Notes under the pieces: generated by a model | What the model saw: only the letters and a program-made list of their open reading frames with translations | What the model was told of the DNA's origin: nothing | Database searches by the model: none | From: an uncultured Bacteroidales bacterium | GTDB taxonomy: Bacteria; Bacteroidota; Bacteroidia; Bacteroidales; UBA932 | Length of the DNA: 9,644 bases | Direction: 5' to 3' | NCBI GenBank assembly: GCA_937901105.1 | Contig: CALCHD010000195.1 | Coordinates: forward strand, 1-9,644 | Translations under genes and position numbers: made by a program | In this document: in pieces, positions 1-5,342 of the stretch | Numbering within the stretch: position 1 is the first letter of the stretch | Layout: each line of letters starts with the position of its first letter

Positions 1-1349
1 CCAATCCTGAAGACGTAGAAGGTATGCGTGCTGCTGACGGTCTTTTGACTGCTCGTGGCGGTATGACTTCACACGCTGCTCTTGTAGCTCGCGGTTGGGG
101 TAAATGCTGTATCGTAGGTTGCGATGCACTTCACATCAACATGTTGAACAAAACTTTGACTATCGGTGAGAAAGTTTACAATGAGGGTGACATCTTCTCA
201 TTGAACGGTAGCAAGGGTTATGTATACGATGTAGCTATCGACACAATGGATGCTTCAGAGAATCCACGTTTCGTAGAGTACATGAAGATCGTTGACAAAT
301 ACCGTGTTCTAGGTGTTCGTACCAACGCTGATAACCCACAGGATGCTCAGACTGCAATCAACTTCGGTGCAGAGGGTATCGGTCTATTCCGTATTGAGCA
401 CATGTTCTACGGTGAGAATTCAGAGGCTCCTCTATCAAAACTTCGCAAGATGATCCTTTCTAACTCAGAGGCTGAAAGACGTCAGGCACTTGCTGAGCTT
501 GAGCCATACGTAAAAGAGGCAGTTAAAGGTACTATGAAAGTTCTTGACGGCAAGCCAGTAACCTTCCGTCTACTTGACCCTCCTCTACATGAGTTCGTTC
601 CTCAGACTAAAGAGAAAATTGAGGAGATGGCTGCAGAGTTCGGCATCACTCCAGAGGATATCAAGAAACGTGGCGAGGCTCTACACGAGGTTAACCCTAT
701 GATGGGTCACCGTGGTGTACGTCTTGGTGTAACTTATCCTGAGATTTCAGAGATGCAGTTCCACGCTATCTTCACTGCTACTGCAGAGTTGATTAAAGAG
801 GGTCTTACTCCACAGCCAGAGATCATGGTTCCTGTAACTGTTTCAGTTAAAGAGCTTGATTTCCAGAAAGAGCTTTGCGACAAAGTACACGCAGCAGTAG
901 AGGCTGAGCAGGGCGTTAAGATCGTTTACCTATACGGTACAATGATTGAGATCCCTAGAGCTGCTATCCTTGCTGACGAGATGGCTAAGACTGCACAGTT
1001 CTTCTCATTCGGTACTAACGACCTTACCCAGATGACCTTCGGTTTCTCTCGTGACGATATCGGCGGTTTCATGGGTGACTACCTAAGCAAGAAGATCCTT
1101 CCTGCTGACCCATTCCAGACTTTGGACAGAGGTTCAGTTGGCAAGCTTGTTGAGATGGGTATCAAAGGCGGCAGATCAACTAACGCTAAACTTAAAGTTG
1201 GTATCTGCGGTGAGCACGGTGGTGATCCAGACTCAGTAGAGTTCTGCCACTTGGCTGGAATGAACTACGTTTCATGTTCTCCATTCCGTGTTCCAATTGC
1301 TCGCCTAGCTGCTGCTCAGGCTGCAATCAAACACAACGCTCAGAAATAA
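1..1349 (+). CDS. ppdK: Pyruvate, phosphate dikinase, C-terminal half (5' end outside the window)
   Basis: The enzyme interconverts pyruvate + ATP + Pi and PEP + AMP + PPi in the cytoplasm, linking glycolysis and gluconeogenesis. The reading frame is open from base 3, with no start in view; about 448 of the usual 870-910 residues are present. Visible parts in order: the end of the phosphohistidine swivelling domain with GGMTSHAALVARG, whose His codon (72-74) is the phosphorylated catalytic residue; then the PEP/pyruvate TIM-barrel with GIGLFRIEHMF, HRGVRLG, EIMVPV, GTMIEIPRAA, FFSFGTNDLTQ and CGEHGGDP. The Cys codon of CGEHGG (1206-1208) is the expected acid/base residue. EIMVPV, GTNDLTQ and the full length to TAA fit PPDK better than PEP synthase or PTS enzyme I, which share the barrel. 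No frameshift is seen. It ends 18 nt before a strong terminator. The identification is firm. Confidence 0.97.
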   Translation, partial: NPEDVEGMRAADGLLTARGGMTSHAALVARGWGKCCIVGCDALHINMLNKTLTIGEKVYNEGDIFSLNGSKGYVYDVAIDTMDASENPRFVEYMKIVDKYRVLGVRTNADNPQDAQTAINFGAEGIGLFRIEHMFYGENSEAPLSKLRKMILSNSEAERRQALAELEPYVKEAVKGTMKVLDGKPVTFRLLDPPLHEFVPQTKEKIEEMAAEFGITPEDIKKRGEALHEVNPMMGHRGVRLGVTYPEISEMQFHAIFTATAELIKEGLTPQPEIMVPVTVSVKELDFQKELCDKVHAAVEAEQGVKIVYLYGTMIEIPRAAILADEMAKTAQFFSFGTNDLTQMTFGFSRDDIGGFMGDYLSKKILPADPFQTLDRGSVGKLVEMGIKGGRSTNAKLKVGICGEHGGDPDSVEFCHLAGMNYVSCSPFRVPIARLAAAQAAIKHNAQK

Positions 1350-1366
1350 TTTTCACTGAGTATATA

Positions 1367-1396
1367 AAAGCCACCGGTAACCCCGGTGGTTTTTTT
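1367..1396 (+). terminator. Rho-independent terminator of ppdK
   Basis: A perfect 7-bp GC-rich stem, CCACCGG (1371-1377) with CCGGTGG (1383-1389), is preceded by AAAG and followed by a run of seven T. It lies 18 nt after the ppdK stop codon, so it ends that transcript before the island. Confidence 0.9.
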
Positions 1397-1402
1397 AATT
1401 TT

Positions 1403-1428
1403 CCCATTGGGACGTCGTCCCAGTGGGC
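1403..1428 (+). repeat. REP-like palindrome, copy 1
   Basis: Arms CCCATTGGGAC (1403-1413) and GTCCCAGTGGG (1417-1427) around a GTC loop; one G-T wobble. It lacks the leading G seen in the other copies. It sits just after the ppdK terminator, in the same orientation as copies 2-5. Confidence 0.85.
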
Positions 1429-1449
1429 ATTTTCGTTACTTGCGTCAGT

Positions 1450-1559
1450 AACCCTCAAGCAACAGCAACAAAAAATCCCATGAGAGCCATAAAACTCTCA
1501 TGGGATTTTATTGTTGACTGTAGCAGCCGGAGATGCTTTATTCCGGCTGCGGTGCTTCT
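1450..1559. repeat. 110-bp direct repeat, copy A (double-hairpin block downstream of the Rpn gene)
   Basis: This block recurs at 2705-2814 with a constant offset of 1255 and only four differences (1505, 1506, 1510, 1520), all in the stretch between its two hairpins. One hairpin has the 9-bp stem GCAGCCGGA (1523-1531) / TCCGGCTGC (1542-1550). The other, at 1472-1509, is the terminator annotated separately. The block lies 14 nt downstream of the stop of the minus-strand Rpn gene, and copy B lies 15 nt downstream of the RAYT gene. It therefore travels as a shared 3' block of two unrelated genes. Confidence 0.9.
1470..1509 (-). terminator. Probably bidirectional terminator of the Rpn gene (inside repeat A)
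   Basis: The stem CCCATGAGAG (1477-1486) / CTCTCATGGG (1495-1504) is perfect and is extended by AAAAT/ATTTT. Read on the minus strand it ends in a T run (complement of 1470-1475), as needed for the Rpn transcript. On the plus strand the T tract is weaker. Confidence 0.8.
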
Positions 1560-1573
1560 ATCTGAGAAAATCA

Positions 1574-2518
1574 CTACAATTTCTCAATCTGCTCAATTGA
1601 CAGGCCTGTACATTCAGCTATAAGACTATTGTCAAGCCCTTTAAGTTTCATAGATCTGGCAACTTCCTCTTTCCCTTCTTCTCTACCTTCTACTCTACCT
1701 TCTACTCTACCTTCCTCCTTGGCGCTCCATTTGATACTGTTAATGTCTCGTTCTGTTTTCATAGCGTCAATATAGTTTTGATATTCTGGCGTATCCATTG
1801 CTGCAATTTCTGCAGCTTCAAAAAGTTTGCTGAATACCTCCTGTTGTAGTACAAGCGGCCGCTCATAAAGTTTATGAATATTCAGCAGGCAATAATAAAA
1901 ACGGTCAAGAATATTATCCTTATCTATCTCAGCAAGTGTCTTTTTGAATTTTAGTAAATCAATAAAAATAAACGTATACTTGTTAGTCAATATATTTCCT
2001 GTAGAATCAGACCTTAATTTATGTACTGATAAAACTTCAGGTTCCGAATTCAATTCTCTCAACCTGAAATTAATGATGCTCACCATATAAATAGGAGCAA
2101 ACTGATAATTCTCACTACCTCTTTCAATCTGTTCTTGTATAGGGAACATACTATAATATATGGCCCTATCCACAAAATCCTTCTGATACGCATTCTGCAT
2201 CTCCACTATAATGCGGCTCCCATCATCTGTCTTGCAGTAAATGTCGTATATGCTTTTCTTGCCATCTGTGCCCTGAGACTGCTGCTCATTCCTTAAATGC
2301 TCAATATCAACAATCTTCCTGTCACAAATAATTTCATTAAGGAAAGCAATTAAAATTTCCTTATTAGCCACTTGTCCAAAAACCTGCTTGAAGCCGTAAT
2401 CAGACATTAAATTAACATACCTTTGAATGGATGCTCGTGAAGGATACTCAATCCTAGGATCCTGTAAGCAGGAACAATCATTAATCAACATATCACTTAA
2501 GTTTATGCAGGACCTCAA
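1574..2518 (-). CDS. Rpn-type PD-(D/E)XK nuclease / putative transposase (PDDEXK_2 family)
   Basis: Proteins of this family are DNA endonucleases, first described as recombination-promoting and later tied to anti-phage toxicity. The typical opening SDYGFKQVFG lies at residues 39-48. The nuclease core follows, with D92 (YDIYC) and E106-x-Q108 (VEMQ) as the probable metal-binding and catalytic residues. YYSMFPIQEQI and the Ile/Tyr-rich strand after it are also family features. A low-complexity stretch of Glu, Gly, Arg and Lys (residues 268-285), encoded by 12-bp tandem repeats, precedes a short tail ending LSIEQIEKL. Residue 1 would be a TTG codon; ATG at 2489-2491 (305 residues) is an equal or better start, and neither has a clear ribosome site. 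The gene is visibly AT-richer than its housekeeping neighbours, which suggests transfer. It stands alone, with palindrome copy 2 upstream and repeat A downstream. The family is sure; the start and present activity are not. Confidence 0.88.
   Translation of the reverse strand: MRSCINLSDMLINDCSCLQDPRIEYPSRASIQRYVNLMSDYGFKQVFGQVANKEILIAFLNEIICDRKIVDIEHLRNEQQSQGTDGKKSIYDIYCKTDDGSRIIVEMQNAYQKDFVDRAIYYSMFPIQEQIERGSENYQFAPIYMVSIINFRLRELNSEPEVLSVHKLRSDSTGNILTNKYTFIFIDLLKFKKTLAEIDKDNILDRFYYCLLNIHKLYERPLVLQQEVFSKLFEAAEIAAMDTPEYQNYIDAMKTERDINSIKWSAKEEGRVEGRVEGREEGKEEVARSMKLKGLDNSLIAECTGLSIEQIEKL
1682..1717 (-). repeat. 12-bp in-frame tandem repeat inside the Rpn gene
   Basis: On the plus strand TCTACCTTCTAC occurs at 1682-1693 and 1694-1705, with a third imperfect unit at 1706-1717. 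In the protein this gives EGRVEGRVEGREEGKEE. The unit length is a multiple of three, so gain or loss of copies would change linker length without breaking the frame. Confidence 0.85.
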
Positions 2519-2646
2519 TCAGAACTGCCATTAAACCTAAGCCTTTCCCCTCAATCCGTCCCACTGGTTAATATCATCTGCAAGTTGCAAAAAATATTCG
2601 AATAATCATTGAGTAGATTACGGTAAATAATGAAAATTTCCCAAAA
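2519..2646. other. Intergenic stretch between the Rpn start and palindrome copy 2
   Basis: This is the presumed upstream region of the Rpn gene. It holds no convincing promoter; the best minus-strand match to the Bacteroides -7 element is TAGGTTTA, about 20 nt from the TTG start, without a properly spaced -33 box. CGTCCCACTGG at 2557-2567 differs by one base from a REP arm. No gene is seen; the only open frame across it reads through the REP and hairpins. Confidence 0.4.
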
Positions 2647-2677
2647 GCGCCCATTAGGACAACGTCCCAGTGGGCGC
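2647..2677 (+). repeat. REP-like palindrome, copy 2
   Basis: Arms GCGCCCATTAGGAC (2647-2660) and GTCCCAGTGGGCGC (2664-2677) around an AAC loop, with one A-C mismatch and one wobble. The 34 nt from 2642 to 2675 are identical to 3769-3802. It lies between the Rpn start and the 3' block of the RAYT gene. Confidence 0.88.
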
Positions 2678-2704
2678 CTATGAGTACAAATGTGAAAAAC
2701 CAGG

Positions 2705-2814
2705 AACCCTCAAGCAACAGCAACAAAAAATCCCATGAGAGCCATAAAACTCTCATGGGGGTTTTTTGTTGACTATAGCAGCCGGAGATGCTTTATTCCG
2801 GCTGCGGTGCTTCT
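2705..2814. repeat. 110-bp direct repeat, copy B (double-hairpin block downstream of the RAYT gene)
   Basis: Identical to copy A at 106 of 110 positions. It contains the same two hairpins: a 9-bp stem at 2778-2786 / 2797-2805, and the terminator stem at 2732-2741 / 2750-2759. It begins 27 nt after palindrome copy 2 (copy A: 21 nt after copy 1). The short spacers between palindrome and block are unrelated in sequence, so the similarity is confined to the block. Confidence 0.9.
2725..2762 (-). terminator. Terminator of the RAYT gene (inside repeat B)
   Basis: The stem CCCATGAGAG (2732-2741) / CTCTCATGGG (2750-2759) is followed on the minus strand by ATTTTTT. The plus strand also has six T after the stem (2762-2767), so it may work both ways. 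Confidence 0.8.
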
Positions 2815-2829
2815 CAAACTTATAAACAG

Positions 2830-3675
2830 TTACAACTTGCGCTTACTGTTCATGAGGCATCTTTTTACAAAATAATAGTCCACATGTAGAAGAGATGAAA
2901 TATGTCTCATTCTGCATATAGTCTCCCTGTCTAATGTTACTATCAGCTCCTTCATTTCTTCTTTGCTGAGATTATTTAGCACTCTTCCCTCAAGTAATCG
3001 GCTTACTTCAGCAGAAAGCCTCTCCATTGGCCACATTTCCCACTTTGAATCCTTGGGAATAACAGTTGAACGGGGGATAGAGTCTTTATTCACAAAATCC
3101 AGAAACTCCTCATAACTTCCAAACATGCTGTCTATAAAACTGGTATCAATATCAATACATGAGCAAAGTTGAAGATAATGCTCATATCCAATAGGAATAG
3201 ATTTCTTAGCATCTTTAAAATGCATTAAGGCTGAAGACCACTTGTAATCTTCGGCTCGTGCACACATTCCTGCGACAACCGGGTTCTGCAGAATATAAAT
3301 GCTGCTCATCAGTGCCCATTCATCAGTTCTCTTGCATGCACTCGAGAATGGCGTAGCAAATACCTTATTGCTATTCTTGTATTTCTTATTGTACCAACGG
3401 GAATAACTCTTCAAAGTCTCCCTCATCAATTCAGTAACACATGAGGTATTCACAAGAAAATGCGCGTGGTTTCCCATCAATACAAAATCCAGCAATTTGC
3501 TTTCGTAATTTTTGGCAAACTTGTCCATCCGCCTCAATAGCTCAAAATTATCCTCATCATCATAAAATACAGTGTATCTGCCATTGGCCCTGAAATACAC
3601 ATGCATATTCCCTTCTTGTTCTCTCTTTCTTTTGTTCATAAGCATGTCAATTTTCTTCAATTTACAACATGCCAT
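2830..3675 (-). CDS. REP-associated-type HUH tyrosine transposase (RAYT, Y1_Tnp family)
   Basis: The family makes single-strand cuts next to REP palindromes through a tyrosine nucleophile and is held to spread or maintain REPs. The HUH metal site is H70-A-H72 in DFVLMGNHAHFLV. The probable catalytic Tyr is Y127 in IYILQNPVVAG, placed like Tyr115 of the E. coli enzyme (DYIYINPVKHG). YKWSS follows at 144-148. Residues 150-281 are an extension beyond the roughly 165-180 residues of short RAYTs; its last third is helical and helix-turn-helix-like (inference). The start is uncertain: ATG at 3675, 3645 or 3606 would all keep the whole domain. The 3606 site follows AGAAGGGA, though closely spaced. 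No frameshift or lost catalytic residue is seen. REP copies 2 and 3 bracket the gene and repeat B follows it. It is AT-rich like the Rpn gene. Confidence 0.87.
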   Translation of the reverse strand: MACCKLKKIDMLMNKRKREQEGNMHVYFRANGRYTVFYDDEDNFELLRRMDKFAKNYESKLLDFVLMGNHAHFLVNTSCVTELMRETLKSYSRWYNKKYKNSNKVFATPFSSACKRTDEWALMSSIYILQNPVVAGMCARAEDYKWSSALMHFKDAKKSIPIGYEHYLQLCSCIDIDTSFIDSMFGSYEEFLDFVNKDSIPRSTVIPKDSKWEMWPMERLSAEVSRLLEGRVLNNLSKEEMKELIVTLDRETICRMRHISSLLHVDYYFVKRCLMNSKRKL

Positions 3676-3756
3676 TCATCTGGAAAAGTTTTTGAGTAAA
3701 AACATACCTTACAATCAGAAGAAATTGTTTTATCCTAAAAAAATTGCTCTTTTTGG

Positions 3757-3764
3757 CAAACCTA
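3757..3764 (-). promoter_or_regulatory. Possible -7 element for the RAYT gene
   Basis: TAGGTTTG on the minus strand fits the Bacteroides -7 consensus TAnnTTTG and lies about 80 nt upstream of the longest start. No TTTG stands at the expected 19-21 nt further upstream, where palindrome copy 3 begins, so this is weak. Confidence 0.3.
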
Positions 3765-3773
3765 CACTCAAAA

Positions 3774-3802
3774 GCGCCCATTAGGACAACGTCCCAGTGG
3801 GC
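3774..3802 (+). repeat. REP-like palindrome, copy 3
   Basis: Arms GCCCATTAGGAC (3776-3787) and GTCCCAGTGGGC (3791-3802) around AAC, preceded by CAAAAGC. The same sequence variant as copy 2, including the ATTAGG mismatch. It lies between the divergent RAYT and phoH genes, 48 nt before the phoH start. Confidence 0.88.
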
Positions 3803-3828
3803 AAATAACAAAACTCAAAAATTTTTGT

Positions 3829-3837
3829 TAACTTTAC
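3829..3837 (+). promoter_or_regulatory. Possible -7 element for phoH
   Basis: TAACTTTAC, 13 nt before the ATG, is one base from TAnnTTTG. There is no clear -33 TTTG at the right distance, and it would leave a very short leader. Weak. Confidence 0.25.
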
Positions 3838-3850
3838 AAAAACCACCGCT

Positions 3851-5188
3851 ATGCAAAAATTACCAAAGATTTTTGTGCTGGACACAAACGTGATTTTGCA
3901 TGACCATCGTGCAATCTACAATTTTCAGGAAAATGACCTGGTAATCCCTCTGGCTGTTCTGGAAGAGGTTGACAAATTCAAGTACGGGAACGACACCCTA
4001 AACTACAACGCGCGGGAGTTTGTCCGCACCATTGATGAGATCTCAGACCCAAGGCTCTTCAACGGCCACGGCTACCCGCTGGGCAAAAAACGTGGAACGC
4101 TTACCGTAACCACCAACAAGGAATTCCCTAAAGATCTACAGAACACCTTTAAGGATGACACCCAAGACCATCGCATCCTGGCCACCGCCATCTGGTACAA
4201 GCACAACTACGGCAACCGCACGGTAGCCCTTGTTACCAAAGACGTAAACTTGAGGATGAAGGCCAAGGCCGTAGGAATGTTCGTGCAGGACTACCTCACA
4301 GACCACATCAAGGAGGAGCGCATCAGCCAGAACGAGAAAAGGGTAATCCACGTGAAGGGGGCCAGCCCGGAGCTGCTCAACCAGCTGGTGGAGCAGGAGC
4401 AGGGGGTACCATTGGCGGCCTTCCGCTACAAGACCCCACCGTGCAACCAGCTCTACAATTTCCGTCATCCCGACGGTGATTCCATCCTGGCCCGCTATAA
4501 CCACAACACCGGCAACATCCAGATGGTGGAGCCCCTCACCGCCTACGGCATCTCCCCGCGCAACGAGGAGCAGGCCTTTGCGATGGATGCAATCCTTAAT
4601 CCCGACATAAAACTAGTCTCCCTTACCGGTACAGCAGGAACAGGAAAAACCCTCATTGCCCTGGCCGGAGCCTTGGCACAGACCCATCTCTACGACCAGA
4701 TACTCCTTTCCCGCCCGGTAATACCGCTCAAAAATCAGGAAATAGGATTTCTTCCTGGCGACGCCAAAGAAAAGATTGGCCCATATATGCTTCCTCTTTA
4801 CGACAACCTTGCCGTAATAAAGAAGAACTTCCGAGACACCAGTAAAGAAAACATAAAAATAGAAGAGATGCTCCGCCGTGAGCAGCTGCTCATCAGCCCG
4901 CTCGCCTACATCCGCGGCCGATCCCTCTCCAACACCTTCTTCATCATAGATGAAGCCCAGAACCTCACCCCGCACGAAGTGAAGACCATCATCACCCGTG
5001 CCGGTGAAGGAACCAAGATAGTCTTTACCGGAGACGTTAACCAGATAGACCAGCCTTACCTGGACAAATGGTCCAACGGCCTAACCCACCTGAGCGAAAA
5101 ACTCTACGGCGAAAACCTCTTTGCCCACATCAACCTTGTCAAAGGCGAACGCAGCGAGCTCAGCGAACTCGCCGGCCGCAAACTATAA
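3851..5188 (+). CDS. phoH2: PIN-PhoH fusion protein (PhoH2/YlaK type), RNase plus ATPase
   Basis: Proteins of this build join an N-terminal PIN ribonuclease to a PhoH ATPase; the mycobacterial member has been described as an RNA helicase/RNase. The PIN domain covers about residues 6-150, with acidic residues D11 (FVLDTNVILHD), E39, D106 (DTQDH) and D131 (TKDVNLR) as likely metal ligands. The PhoH part begins near 232 (YGISPRNEEQ). It shows Walker A GTAGTGKT (260-267), Walker B FFIIDEAQN (363-371), FTGDVNQID (392-400) and a conserved Arg in KGERSELSELA. The length of 445 residues is normal for the fusion. ATG at 3851 is chosen because the PIN domain starts directly after it. No antitoxin-like small gene precedes it; REP copy 3 does. 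The gene is monocistronic and convergent with purL. The family is certain, the cellular role is not. Confidence 0.94.
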   Translation: MQKLPKIFVLDTNVILHDHRAIYNFQENDLVIPLAVLEEVDKFKYGNDTLNYNAREFVRTIDEISDPRLFNGHGYPLGKKRGTLTVTTNKEFPKDLQNTFKDDTQDHRILATAIWYKHNYGNRTVALVTKDVNLRMKAKAVGMFVQDYLTDHIKEERISQNEKRVIHVKGASPELLNQLVEQEQGVPLAAFRYKTPPCNQLYNFRHPDGDSILARYNHNTGNIQMVEPLTAYGISPRNEEQAFAMDAILNPDIKLVSLTGTAGTGKTLIALAGALAQTHLYDQILLSRPVIPLKNQEIGFLPGDAKEKIGPYMLPLYDNLAVIKKNFRDTSKENIKIEEMLRREQLLISPLAYIRGRSLSNTFFIIDEAQNLTPHEVKTIITRAGEGTKIVFTGDVNQIDQPYLDKWSNGLTHLSEKLYGENLFAHINLVKGERSELSELAGRKL

Positions 5189-5192
5189 AATC

Positions 5193-5228
5193 TGCCCATT
5201 GGGACAACGTCCCAATGGGCAATTTTCT
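5193..5228 (+). repeat. REP-like palindrome, copy 4, probably acting as the phoH terminator
   Basis: A perfect palindrome: GCCCATTGGGAC (5194-5205) and GTCCCAATGGGC (5209-5220) around AAC, extended by a T-A pair and followed by ATTTTC. It begins 5 nt after the phoH stop, so it can serve as a terminator. It is the only copy without a mispair. Confidence 0.85.
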
Positions 5229-5246
5229 TCCATGTACCCCAAAAAC

Positions 5247-5273
5247 GCCCATTGGGACGTCGTCCCAGTGGGC
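5247..5273 (+). repeat. REP-like palindrome, copy 5
   Basis: Arms GCCCATTGGGAC (5247-5258) and GTCCCAGTGGGC (5262-5273) around GTC, the same loop as copy 1. It is in direct orientation to copy 4, 26 nt away, in the gap between convergent phoH and purL. Confidence 0.88.
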
Positions 5274-5284
5274 ACATAGTGGGT

Positions 5285-5319
5285 AAAAATAATAGGAGCC
5301 CCGACGGAACTCCTATTAT
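5285..5319 (-). terminator. Terminator of purL
   Basis: The 10-bp perfect stem ATAATAGGAG (5289-5298) / CTCCTATTAT (5310-5319) is followed on the minus strand by TTTTT (complement of 5285-5289). It lies 24 nt past the purL stop. Confidence 0.88.
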
Positions 5320-5342
5320 ATATATAGGTATAAGCCTAATCT

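Noticed and set aside
1274..1623. Plus-strand small open frames across the ppdK end and repeat A
   Set aside because: They overlap the ppdK end, its terminator, the REP and the hairpins, with no recognisable protein.
2574..2756. Minus-strand 60-residue hydrophobic open frame
   Set aside because: It is translated from REP copy 2 and the terminator of repeat B, has no start signal and no family features; a product of low-complexity structure.
3572..3784. Plus-strand 70-residue open frame over the RAYT start
   Set aside because: It is antisense to the RAYT N-terminus and runs into REP copy 3; no support as a gene.
3851..5188. PhoH gene as part of a toxin-antitoxin pair
   Set aside because: No small antitoxin-like frame lies directly upstream; the gene is single, as in many bacteria.
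1403..5273. CRISPR array
   Set aside because: The repeats are palindromic, 26 to about 1400 bp apart, with genes between them and no uniform spacers; REP elements fit better.
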